From: Prolixibacteraceae bacterium
Lineage (GTDB): Bacteria; Bacteroidota; Bacteroidia; Bacteroidales; Prolixibacteraceae
DNA: 64,000 nucleotides
Assembly (NCBI GenBank): GCA_947475715.1
Contig: CANJNY010000009.1
Span: forward strand, 1-64,000
Direction of reading: 5' to 3'
Below the pieces are notes generated by a model that was not told the origin of the DNA, ran no database searches, and saw only the letters and a program-made list of their open reading frames with translations. A program made the translations under genes and the position numbers. This document shows positions 55,048 through 63,350 of this stretch, one piece after another; position 1 is the first letter of the stretch, and each line of letters starts with the position of its first letter.

Positions 55048-55977
55048 ATGACACTACTAATTGGTTCAATCACCATCGGACTTGTTCTTGCGCTACTTGC
55101 GCTGGGCATTTTTATCAGTTTCCGGATCTTTGATTTTCCGGATATTACGGCGGAGGGCTCCTTCACATTCGGAGCTGCAATTACCGCTTCGCTGATTGTG
55201 GCAGGAGTCAATCCGGTTGCCGCAACAGCCATGGCTTTTATTGGAGGTCTGCTGGCCGGCTCGGCAACAGGTCTGATTCATACTCAATTTAAAATAAATC
55301 CCCTGCTTTCGGGAATTTTAGTAATGACCGCCCTCTATTCAGTTAACCTGCATGTGATGGGTAAGAGTAACATGCCATTGTTATCACAGCTAACTCTGTT
55401 CACCTGGATTGAAAATTTTTCAATATCAGTTTCAGGGAAGGATGCGCTGGTTAACCTGATCGGCTGGAATGTTTCTGTAAGAGATTTATGGGTACTTTTT
55501 TTCTGCTTGGTGATGCTTGTAATTTTAAGCATAATCCTGTTTTGGTTTTTCCGAACCAATATTGGCACAGCAATGAGGGCTACTGGCGATAATGATCAGA
55601 TGATCAGGGCACTTGGAGTAAATACGAATGTTATGATCGTTTTTGGAGTGGCACTTTCCAATGGATTTATTGCCTTGTCAGGTTCGATGCTTGCACAGTT
55701 CCAGGGGTTTGCCGATGTTCAGATGGGGATCGGTATGATGGTGTGGGGACTTGCAAGCGTGATTATTGGGGAGGCGTTGATCAATGATAAAAAATTGGGG
55801 TTGTTAATTGCCGGAGCGGTAATCGGAGCGGTATTGTTCCGGCTGCTGGTCGCTATCGCCCTGCGTTGGGGAATGAACCCCAACGACCTTAAACTGATCA
55901 CCGCAGGATTTGTTTTTCTTGCCCTGGTTTTACCCGGGTTTATGAAAAAGACAAGGAAGATTAAGTTAATAAGATAA
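55048..55977 (+). CDS. ABC importer permease (TrpY-like, BPD_transp_2 family)
   Basis: A 309-residue polytopic membrane protein with about nine hydrophobic segments. Typical family phrases are ISFRIFDFPDITAEGSFTFG at the start, IHTQFKINPLLSGILVMTAL in the middle, RTNIGTAMRATGDNDQMIRA (the cytoplasmic coupling loop) and VMIVFGVALSNGFIALSGSM. It pairs with the PF04392 binding proteins and the ATPase gene 26 bases downstream, so this is a full importer for a small amino-acid-like ligand. Confidence 0.92.
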   Translation: MTLLIGSITIGLVLALLALGIFISFRIFDFPDITAEGSFTFGAAITASLIVAGVNPVAATAMAFIGGLLAGSATGLIHTQFKINPLLSGILVMTALYSVNLHVMGKSNMPLLSQLTLFTWIENFSISVSGKDALVNLIGWNVSVRDLWVLFFCLVMLVILSIILFWFFRTNIGTAMRATGDNDQMIRALGVNTNVMIVFGVALSNGFIALSGSMLAQFQGFADVQMGIGMMVWGLASVIIGEALINDKKLGLLIAGAVIGAVLFRLLVAIALRWGMNPNDLKLITAGFVFLALVLPGFMKKTRKIKLIR

Positions 55978-56003
55978 TTGATTATTAATATATTAAATCG
56001 AAT

Positions 56004-56816
56004 ATGTTAGAAATATCAAACCTCTGCAAAACATTTAATGCAGGTACAATAAACGAAGTGATGTCGTTGCAGAATGTCTCCCTTACCATTGAAGACGGAA
56101 GCTTTGTCTGTGTGTTGGGCACCAATGGTTCCGGAAAGTCAACGCTGCTTAATGCTGTTGCAGGAACCTTTCTCTCCGATTCGGGCCGGATAACCTTGAA
56201 TGGCAGGGATATAACCAAATGGCCGGAGTATAAACGTGCTGCTCAGATTGGCCGGGTGTTTCAAAATCCCTTCAGTGGCACCGCTCCCGGAATGTCGATC
56301 GGCGAAAACCTTGCCCTGGCAGCCAAACGCGGGAAACCAAGGGGTTTGGGTTGGGGATTACCTGGCACTTTGACTGCCGAACTCAAAAGCCGTGTTAAGG
56401 TTCTGAATATGGGATTGGAGCAAAGGCTTGAGAGTCCGATCGGGAAACTCTCCGGAGGGCAGCGGCAGGCACTTACCCTGCTGATGTCGAGCTGGATAAA
56501 ACCCGATCTGTTGCTGCTCGATGAGCATACGGCAGCGCTCGATCCTAAAACAGCATCCAAAGTTATTGAACTTACTGAAGCGATCATTACCCAGGGAAAG
56601 CTCACAACGTTGATGGTTACCCACTCGATGCAGCAGGCTGTTAATCTGGGTGATCGGATCATTATGATGCACCAGGGACAGATCAAATACGATTTCAGCG
56701 GAGAGGAGAAGAAAAGACTTAAGGTAGCCGATCTGCTCTCCCTCTTTGATGAACTCCGAAGAAAAGACCAGATTGACAGTGTCGTAGCCGATTTGCTGAT
56801 GCGTGAATATGTTTGA
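56004..56816 (+). CDS. ABC importer ATPase (TrpZ-like)
   Basis: A 270-residue ATPase. Walker A GTNGSGKS is at 39-46, the ABC signature LSGGQRQ at 149-155, and the Walker B end reads LLLLDEHTAALDP around 170-181. The usual Pro after DE is His, as often seen in this transporter group. His in VTHSMQQA is the switch histidine. It energises the permease encoded just upstream. A short gap follows before the third binding-protein gene. Confidence 0.92.
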   Translation: MLEISNLCKTFNAGTINEVMSLQNVSLTIEDGSFVCVLGTNGSGKSTLLNAVAGTFLSDSGRITLNGRDITKWPEYKRAAQIGRVFQNPFSGTAPGMSIGENLALAAKRGKPRGLGWGLPGTLTAELKSRVKVLNMGLEQRLESPIGKLSGGQRQALTLLMSSWIKPDLLLLDEHTAALDPKTASKVIELTEAIITQGKLTTLMVTHSMQQAVNLGDRIIMMHQGQIKYDFSGEEKKRLKVADLLSLFDELRRKDQIDSVVADLLMREYV

Positions 56817-56882
56817 GAATTTGTCTTTCTTTAATTTAACCGGATCATAGTAATTAATTCTTAATAAAAACGATACCTTGCC

Positions 56883-57899
56883 ATGAAACAATTTTTACGC
56901 CCTTTCCTTTTTCTTATTGGTGTGTGCGCCATTCTGCTGCTATCCGATCTGCAAAACCGCAAAGGGGGACATCATATCGCCGGAAAAACCAGAATTGCAA
57001 TTTTCAGGTTTAATTCAAACCAGATCCTCGAGTTTACAGAGAACGGAGTAATGGATATCCTAAAACAATCGAAAGAGTATAAGAGTGGTAATATGGAGAT
57101 TCGCAGATATAATGCCGAAGGGGATATGGCCATCGCGAACACCATTGCCAGCAATATCGTCAGCGAGAAGTTCAATATTGTCATTTCGATCAGTACACCC
57201 GGCTTACAGGTCATGGCAAATGCCAATAAGAATGGCGAAATACTCCATGTGTTTTGTGCCGTTACAGACCCAATGTCGGCAGGAGTTGGAATCACCGGGC
57301 CGGAAGTAAATCAGCATCCGGCACATCTGGTTGGAATCGGAACCTTCCAACCGGTTGCGGATGTGTTCCGGATTGCCCGTAAAATGAACCCGGAATTAAA
57401 AAAAGTTGGCGTAGTTTGGTGCGTTGGTGAATCGTGCTCTGTGGCTTGTGTTAAAAAAGCCCGCATTATCTGCAAGGAATTGGGTATCGAACTGGTGGAG
57501 ATGAGTGTCGAAAATGTTTCGCAGGTCTATGAGGCAGCACTAGCAGTCAGCTCCCAGGGTGTCGAGGCCTTGTGGGTTGGGGGTGACAATATCGTTGAGC
57601 CGGCTATTGAGATGGTTGTGGCCGCGGCTAAGAAAAATAAAATCCCGGTATTTACCAATAACCCGAAACATGCACTGAAGGGTACAATCGTAAATCTGGG
57701 TGCAAACTATTTTCAGGTTGGACAGAGTGCAGCAGAAATGGTATTGTCTATAATGAATGGATTAAAAACCAGTCAGATCGGGATCAAAAATATTGTTCCC
57801 GAAAAACTTTTTATTATTGATCCTGTAAAACTCAAGATGGAGGGTCAATGGATGATTCCTGCTGATTTAAGGGCTAAAGCGGATTCAATTCTCAGGTAA
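56883..57899 (+). CDS. PF04392-type ABC substrate-binding protein with signal anchor
   Basis: A 338-residue periplasmic binding protein. The N-terminal helix ends CAILLLSDLQNRK, nearly the same as in the double protein at 51848, and there is no lipobox Cys at the normal place. Body phrases: TRIAIFRFNSNQILEFTENG, EGDMAIANTIASNIVSEKFN, SQVYEAALAVSSQGVEALWV, GTIVNLGANYFQVGQSAAEM. It follows the ATPase by 66 bases. The cluster thus supplies four binding domains for a single visible permease/ATPase pair. Confidence 0.88.
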   Translation: MKQFLRPFLFLIGVCAILLLSDLQNRKGGHHIAGKTRIAIFRFNSNQILEFTENGVMDILKQSKEYKSGNMEIRRYNAEGDMAIANTIASNIVSEKFNIVISISTPGLQVMANANKNGEILHVFCAVTDPMSAGVGITGPEVNQHPAHLVGIGTFQPVADVFRIARKMNPELKKVGVVWCVGESCSVACVKKARIICKELGIELVEMSVENVSQVYEAALAVSSQGVEALWVGGDNIVEPAIEMVVAAAKKNKIPVFTNNPKHALKGTIVNLGANYFQVGQSAAEMVLSIMNGLKTSQIGIKNIVPEKLFIIDPVKLKMEGQWMIPADLRAKADSILR

Positions 57900-57976
57900 T
57901 CAGAGCTGTTTGGATTACCAGCTCTTCGAATACTAATCATGGAGAAAGTTATTTTATCTTATTAAACTGCAGAGAG

Positions 57977-60217
57977 ATGATTCAGATAGTGATTCAAACA
58001 CAACATCCTGTCACGGTTGTAATTCCACAGGGAAGGATCGATACGATAACCAGTGCGGATCTGGACCAGAGTCTTCGGCCACTTATTGAGCGGGAAAATT
58101 ATCTGATCATGGATCTTTCCCAATGCACCTTTTTATCCAGCGCAGGCATTCGGATTCTGCTGATTTCGACCAAGAAACTGGTCGCCGGGGGAGGAGGGCT
58201 ATTTCTTTGCGGACTATTACCCGAAGTATTCCAGGTGCTTGAAATGGCCGGTATGCTTGGAATTTTTCGTTTGTTTCAAAACCCTGAAGAGGCAATTTCC
58301 GAAATTGAGCGAATCCGCCTTTTATCCAATCGATCACACCAATGGAAGGATGGAGAGTTATCTTATGAATTTACCCCTTCTGAAAATACACGAGAAGCTG
58401 CACATTTGTGGAATCGTGAAGGAATTGCCGGATACAATGAACTCTCTTTTTCAGTTGGAATCGGTTCTTCCGCTGAAACACCTGAAGATCAGAATCTTAT
58501 CCGGGGTCTTTTTATCTCAAATGGTCGTTGTTCCGGTTTTATCCCTAATGATCCCGCGTATCCATCCGATTTCAGTATACCACAAGAACCTGCAAGTGCG
58601 GGAATATTCATCCACCGGGCACTCACCTTCGGAGACCAGCCTCTGGGGTTTGTAAAGCTAGCTGATCCGGCATCCCTTTCCTTAGAGCACCTTATTGCAG
58701 AAATATACCCCATGACGCAGCAGTTCAAATCGGGTGAAAGGAATCTGATGGCGCTTGTTGTTGCTAATTTTGATGCTCAGAATCCATTTATCCTGTTAGG
58801 TGCATTGGTTGATCAGGAATTAAGTGACCTCCTGAAACCGGATGAATTTCCGGAATTACAAGGTTTAATTCCGACCGGTATAAATGGTCTCAGGCTCTGG
58901 GGAGCTAAATTTCTCCTGAGTAATATTCCCGTTCCCCCTGCCGATATGGCTTTGTCGGTATTCCTGAAGAAAATTTTAACTATCGAGAATATCGTTGAGG
59001 TGGTGTCCATCAATCAGGAGGAGCAGCTGGTTAATCCGATAACCTGGATATTTCTTTCCACCGGCCTTCGGGAGGCATCTTCCAAACGGCTTGTAATTGA
59101 AACCGATGATGATCTTCTCCTTCAACCCTTTCAGGCATTTCTGGCTCGCAGGCTCTATACCGATTCCGGTCGGGTGGTTATTAAACAGATTCATGGTGGC
59201 TACTCGGCTCAGACCTTCCAGGTAACTTCTTACGACCACAAAGGACGGAAACTGAGGCCTACCGTACTCAAAATTGCAGACCGGGCAATGATTTCACGGG
59301 AATCGGATCGTTGTAAACGGTATGCCAATCCATACATCTTAAATAACAGTGCCATGGTCCTGGGGAGTGAATTTTTTGGAAATACGGGTGCCCTCAGGTA
59401 TAATTTCGTAGGAATTGGCGGGGAACAAACCCGGTTGAAATGGTTAACTCATTATTTTCATCACTGGTCAACGGAACAACTTCAGCCTTTATTTGACAAA
59501 ATATTCCTGCAAATCCTCCATCCCTGGTATGGACAACCTATTCATGAAATGATTCTTCCGTTTCGTGATCATGATCCCAGATCGACGTTCTTTCCCCAAC
59601 TTTGTGAAACCGCTTCCGAACAGCTGCTGATCTCTCCTGAGCAACAGTTTATCACGATTATAGAGACGGACGAGCGACTTACGAATCCCTACTGGTTTCT
59701 GAAATATGAGTTTTCCCGACGCCGTGAAACAGCAATCTTGTGGTATACTTCAATTTGTCACGGTGATTTGAATATGCAGAATATCCTCCTTGATGAGGAT
59801 ATGAATGTCTATCTGATCGATTTCTCAGAAACAAAACCCCGGTCTGTAATCTCCGATTTTGCCAGGCTGGAGGCCATATTTATGGTTGATAATGCCCCAA
59901 TCAACAACCAGAAGGATCTGGAGGAGTATCTGAGATTCATCTCTGGTTTTTATAATACGGTTCAGCTTGATCAAGCTCCTGCAATCAGTTATCAGGGTGA
60001 ACATCCCGATCAGGTCATGAAAAATGTAGCCCTGACGTTGAAAATGCGGGAATATGCCTTCAAATCGGTCAGCAATAACCTTGATGCGATCCCATATTGC
60101 ATCGCTTTGCTTGAATGGATCTTACCGATCGTGTGTTATTCCTCTGCCTCGGTGGAACATAAACGCCTTTCGATGGTTGTTTCCGGACTCTTATGTCAAA
60201 ATGTGGAGAAGCAATAA
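57977..60217 (+). CDS. STAS - unknown domain - APH-like kinase fusion protein
   Basis: A 746-residue cytoplasmic protein. Residues 1-110 are a STAS domain (VVIPQGRIDTITSADLDQSL, CTFLSSAGIRILLISTKKL) with a candidate phospho-Ser55. Residues 120-400 form a region similar in layout to the second half of the 53807 protein. Residues 400-660 are a kinase-like fold of the aminoglycoside-phosphotransferase type: glycine loop HGGYSAQTF (406-414), probable ATP Lys432 in TVLKIAD, catalytic loop HGDLNMQN (Asp597) and metal-binding LIDFSE (Asp615). It might be related to the ternary-complex-associated (TCAD9-like) kinase group; that needs a search. It lies directly after the third binding-protein gene. 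A kinase that phosphorylates a STAS partner or a small metabolite is the inferred role. Confidence 0.8.
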   Translation: MIQIVIQTQHPVTVVIPQGRIDTITSADLDQSLRPLIERENYLIMDLSQCTFLSSAGIRILLISTKKLVAGGGGLFLCGLLPEVFQVLEMAGMLGIFRLFQNPEEAISEIERIRLLSNRSHQWKDGELSYEFTPSENTREAAHLWNREGIAGYNELSFSVGIGSSAETPEDQNLIRGLFISNGRCSGFIPNDPAYPSDFSIPQEPASAGIFIHRALTFGDQPLGFVKLADPASLSLEHLIAEIYPMTQQFKSGERNLMALVVANFDAQNPFILLGALVDQELSDLLKPDEFPELQGLIPTGINGLRLWGAKFLLSNIPVPPADMALSVFLKKILTIENIVEVVSINQEEQLVNPITWIFLSTGLREASSKRLVIETDDDLLLQPFQAFLARRLYTDSGRVVIKQIHGGYSAQTFQVTSYDHKGRKLRPTVLKIADRAMISRESDRCKRYANPYILNNSAMVLGSEFFGNTGALRYNFVGIGGEQTRLKWLTHYFHHWSTEQLQPLFDKIFLQILHPWYGQPIHEMILPFRDHDPRSTFFPQLCETASEQLLISPEQQFITIIETDERLTNPYWFLKYEFSRRRETAILWYTSICHGDLNMQNILLDEDMNVYLIDFSETKPRSVISDFARLEAIFMVDNAPINNQKDLEEYLRFISGFYNTVQLDQAPAISYQGEHPDQVMKNVALTLKMREYAFKSVSNNLDAIPYCIALLEWILPIVCYSSASVEHKRLSMVVSGLLCQNVEKQ

Positions 60218-60228
60218 ATTCACAGGAT

Positions 60229-60263
60229 TGTAACATCAAATTTCATTTAATTAGAATCTATTG
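60229..60263 (+). repeat. Duplicated upstream block, left copy
   Basis: This 35-base block matches 60523-60557 at 28 of 35 positions without gaps (both begin TGTAACAT and share AATTTCATTT). The right copy precedes the intact Na/Pi-family gene; this left copy precedes its remnant. It marks a tandem duplication of the gene's upstream region. Confidence 0.75.
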
Positions 60264-60458
60264 TGAGTAAAACCATGTTTATCACCGAACAATCGATGAC
60301 TGCATTATTACGCATTACTCCTTATTGAAAATGAGCAGATCTGGTTTTTTGAACGGTTTTCGGATTTCACTGATAATATCCGTGCCGAAAAAGAGCATGA
60401 CCTGACGCACGACCATAATGTATTTCGGAAGTCAGATCGTGTTCTGATTAAGGATTAA
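60264..60458 (+). pseudogene. Frameshifted fragment of a Na/Pi cotransporter family gene
   Basis: Starting near 60264, VSKTMFITEQSMTALL (one frame), then from 60318 LLIENEQIWFFERFSDFTDN and IRAEKEHD (another frame), ending in TAA at 60456-60458. These match LSKTSFISEQS, TTALILAENEQVRIFERFAR and NVRTEEGVEL of the intact protein at 60578-62188, beginning at about its residue 325. The membrane domain is wholly missing, the junction being next to the duplicated upstream block, and a frame change lies near 60310-60318. It is the remains of a tandem copy that lost its first 324 codons. Confidence 0.8.
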
Positions 60459-60522
60459 ACCTAATAAAGCCCTCCCGTTTTCGAGCAAATAGAGTTCTCA
60501 ACCTCAAATATTGTAACGACAA

Positions 60523-60557
60523 TGTAACATTTAATTTCATTTTTTTGGAATATCTTG
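60523..60557 (+). repeat. Duplicated upstream block, right copy
   Basis: Right partner of the 60229-60263 block, 28 of 35 bases identical. It lies 20 bases before the start of the intact Na/Pi-family gene and overlaps the likely promoter region. Confidence 0.75.
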
Positions 60558-60570
60558 CACACTAATTTTG
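60544..60570 (+). promoter_or_regulatory. Candidate promoter of the second Na/Pi-family gene
   Basis: TAATTTTG at 60563-60570 fits TAnnTTTG exactly and is 7 bases before the ATG at 60578. A TTTG at 60544-60547 lies 15 bases upstream, shorter than the usual spacing, so confidence is moderate. If used, the transcript would have almost no leader. Confidence 0.35.
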
Positions 60571-60577
60571 AAGTTAT

Positions 60578-62188
60578 TTGATGAACAATATTGAAACTTT
60601 TGCCACGATGGTGGCCGGGATTGGTCTTTTTTTCAGTGGGATTAAAATATTAAGCAGCTCAATGAAAAATCTGGCCAGTCAAAAGCTGAGGCTTCTGATT
60701 GCAAAATGGACTCAAAATCCTTTTCTGGCTGCCTTTTGGGGTTTTGCCTCGGGGGCAATAACCCAAAGCAGTAGCAATACTATTTTCATACTTGTAGGAT
60801 TAGTCCATGGTCGGTTAATCAGTGTTCGAAATTCCCTTCCGGTTATTATTTGGTCAAATGTGGGCACTACCTTGCTCATTTTCCTTGTTGCATTTAATCT
60901 TAAGCTGGCCATCCTGATCTTAGTCGGCTTCGGGGGTATTTTCTATGGGTTTGATAAAGGAAGCAGAAGGGAAACAATGTATAATGCACTGTTTGGTATC
61001 AGCATACTTCTTTTTGGATTTCAGTTGCTTAAGTCAGGATCACAGCCATTTGCTCAAATGGAGTTCATTCGTGGAATGTTCCTTTATTCAAAAGATTCAT
61101 TTATTGTTTCTGTATTAATCGGAATCTTTCTCAGGTTAATAATTCACTCTTCAGCAACTATTGCGGTCCTGATTATGACCCTAAGCCATGCGGGACTAAT
61201 CGGTCTCGATCAGGTAATCCTGATGATTGTAAGTATGAGCTTTGGTGAAGCAATCGTGCTGGGCTTAATGTCTTCAAACCTCAAGGGAGTTTCGAAACAA
61301 ATTATCATATTTAAAGTGATCGAATCTGTTTCTACTTCACTCTTGCTTTTAATCGTATTATCTGTTGAATTTCATTGGGATATTCCGATAATCAGGCAAT
61401 TGATTAGTTTGTCGAGCTCGAATATTGAACAACAAACAGCTTTTGCTTTTTTAATATTCAGAACAGCACCGGTCTTATTTCTATCTTTTTTATATAATCC
61501 GATTTATACCTTACTTGTCAGGCTTAGCCCCCCAACATCAGAGGAAGATTTGTCAAAAACCAGTTTCATCAGCGAACAATCCTTGTCTGATATCACCACC
61601 GCTTTGATCCTGGCAGAGAATGAGCAGGTGCGAATTTTCGAACGATTTGCCAGGTCAATTGATAATGTCCGCACCGAAGAGGGGGTTGAATTGGTCCTCG
61701 ACTTTACGGTGATCCATAATTCAAATATATTTTTGCTAAAAGAAATTGATTTATACTTAAAACGAATTATAAATTCTAATTTGTCACGTTCAAATTCTGA
61801 AGTTTATGTGTTGCTTCAAAACCGACAAACATTGCTAAAGTCAATCGATGAAACCATATTTAATTTTGTAAGTATGATTGATTCTCATCAAATTACTGAT
61901 GGGTTGAATAACCTGATTCAGAACTCTACAGAATCGCTGCATGTGAATTTCATTACGGCGTTGGAGGCAACAAATTCAAAGGAACAGTTTGATATTGAAA
62001 TTCTTTTACAAATAACACAAGATAAGGGTCCACTAATGGAGCAAGTTCGAAAGTTTCACCTTTCTGACAGCCAGATGATTAAGCCGGCAGATAAATCGTT
62101 TTTATTGGATATGACAGACCATTATCAACGTACAGTCTGGCTATTAAACAGTTGGACAAAGACTATTCGCCCTGAGTTGGAAGAATAA
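60578..62188 (+). CDS. Na/Pi cotransporter family protein, copy 2
   Basis: A 536-residue relative of the protein at 44247-45842 with the same layout: a membrane domain of about 320 residues and a PhoU-like helical tail (LAENEQVRIFERFARSIDNV, LLDMTDHYQRTVWLLNSW). The first repeat has QSSS (63-66), but the second repeat reads IIHSSAT, with His190 where the family has Gln; this may alter ion or substrate use. It ends the transporter-STAS cluster and is preceded by a broken copy of itself. Convergent with the ABC-RsbW fusion gene. Confidence 0.85.
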   Translation: MMNNIETFATMVAGIGLFFSGIKILSSSMKNLASQKLRLLIAKWTQNPFLAAFWGFASGAITQSSSNTIFILVGLVHGRLISVRNSLPVIIWSNVGTTLLIFLVAFNLKLAILILVGFGGIFYGFDKGSRRETMYNALFGISILLFGFQLLKSGSQPFAQMEFIRGMFLYSKDSFIVSVLIGIFLRLIIHSSATIAVLIMTLSHAGLIGLDQVILMIVSMSFGEAIVLGLMSSNLKGVSKQIIIFKVIESVSTSLLLLIVLSVEFHWDIPIIRQLISLSSSNIEQQTAFAFLIFRTAPVLFLSFLYNPIYTLLVRLSPPTSEEDLSKTSFISEQSLSDITTALILAENEQVRIFERFARSIDNVRTEEGVELVLDFTVIHNSNIFLLKEIDLYLKRIINSNLSRSNSEVYVLLQNRQTLLKSIDETIFNFVSMIDSHQITDGLNNLIQNSTESLHVNFITALEATNSKEQFDIEILLQITQDKGPLMEQVRKFHLSDSQMIKPADKSFLLDMTDHYQRTVWLLNSWTKTIRPELEE

Positions 62189-62203
62189 AAATATAGAAAG
62201 TAC

Positions 62204-62229
62204 CGGATTATTTGTTTTTTTCTAATCCG
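62204..62229. terminator. Possible bidirectional terminator between convergent genes
   Basis: CGGATTA (62204-62210) pairs with TAATCCG (62223-62229) around a T-rich 12-base loop. It lies in the 82-base gap between the Na/Pi-family gene and the convergent ABC ATPase gene. A seven-base stem is short, so this is moderate evidence. Confidence 0.45.
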
Positions 62230-62270
62230 TTATATTGTTCACAGAATTAAGCCGAAAGTTTAGCGATTTG

Positions 62271-63350
62271 CTAAACTTTTACAGTCAGATCAATAATGTT
62301 TCTCCCATTCTGATACCGGTAATCAATACTTTTGCAACGACTTTTAAGAATCAGAATACCGATGCTATCTTCCCAGATAGTCTCATCCAATAAATTTGAC
62401 TCGACACCGGTGCTTTCACACAAGAATTCGATGCTGCCATCTTTTTCATGATACGAAAGACTCAGGTCAATATCCGAAAAATCGGTTTGCAGTGTCAGCA
62501 CCTCTTCGATAATCAGCATGATATCGTCATTGGCCTTTTTTGACAGCATATGCTTTTCGCAAAATAGCTCCATCTCCCCCTGAATAGCGTATAAATCGTA
62601 TTCTTTGCTCGAAATATGTCGTACCAGGCTTCGGATACGATGGATAAAGGTCCTGGTTTTCTCCTTTTGTGGATTTTCAAAAATCTGTTCCGGGGTTCCA
62701 TCTTCATAAATCACCCCTTCGTCCATATAGAAGACGCGGCTTGAGATATTCGCAGCAAATTCCATCTCATGGGTCACGATGACCATCGTTATCCCTTCTC
62801 TTGCAAGTCGGCGGATAACAGAGAGCACTTCGCTGACCATCGTTGGGTCAAGAGCCGAAGTGGGCTCATCAAAGAGCAGAATTTCAGGTTCCATAGCCAT
62901 GCACCGTGCGATGGCCACCCGCTGTTTCTGTCCTCCCGAGAGCTCATCCGGAAAGCTGTTTACCTTTTCGGCAAGTCCAACCAGATGCAGCAGTTCGAGT
63001 GCTTTTTTATTGGCTTCCTCCTTTTTTTTTCCAAGCAGTTTTATCGGACCGATCGTTAAATTTTCCAATACCGAAAGGTGGGCGTAGAGGTTGAACGATT
63101 GGAAAACCATTCCCATCTTTTGTCTGACCTTTGGCACATTGGTGTGTTTATCGAAAATAGGGATGTCGTCAATGAAAATTTGACCTCCGGTTGGAGACTC
63201 CAGCAGGTTCAGGCAACGCAAAAATGTGCTTTTACCCGTCCCTGATGGGCCAATTATGGATATAATTTCACCTTTTTTAATAACCGTATTGATATCTTTT
63301 AGAACAATAAGTTCCCCAAAATGCTTCGAAAGAGCTTCTACCCTGATCAT
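62271..63350 (-). CDS. Amino-acid-type ABC ATPase fused to a degenerate RsbW-like domain
   Basis: A 359-residue protein. Residues 1-245 are a GlnQ-like ATPase: Walker A GPSGTGKS (34-41), signature LSGGQ (137-141), Walker B ILLFDEP (157-163), switch His in VTHEMEF. Usual GlnQ length is about 240-250, so about 110 residues are added. Residues 250-359 follow the pattern of the anti-sigma-kinase HATPase fold ([20 protein letters not shown], then EEVLTL and a final [20 protein letters not shown]), but the conserved N-box Asn is Leu287 and the DxGxG box reads CESTGVESN. It probably binds a STAS protein rather than ATP. Start overlaps the permease stop by 4 bases, so translation is coupled. Confidence 0.82.
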   Translation of the reverse strand: MIRVEALSKHFGELIVLKDINTVIKKGEIISIIGPSGTGKSTFLRCLNLLESPTGGQIFIDDIPIFDKHTNVPKVRQKMGMVFQSFNLYAHLSVLENLTIGPIKLLGKKKEEANKKALELLHLVGLAEKVNSFPDELSGGQKQRVAIARCMAMEPEILLFDEPTSALDPTMVSEVLSVIRRLAREGITMVIVTHEMEFAANISSRVFYMDEGVIYEDGTPEQIFENPQKEKTRTFIHRIRSLVRHISSKEYDLYAIQGEMELFCEKHMLSKKANDDIMLIIEEVLTLQTDFSDIDLSLSYHEKDGSIEFLCESTGVESNLLDETIWEDSIGILILKSRCKSIDYRYQNGRNIIDLTVKV

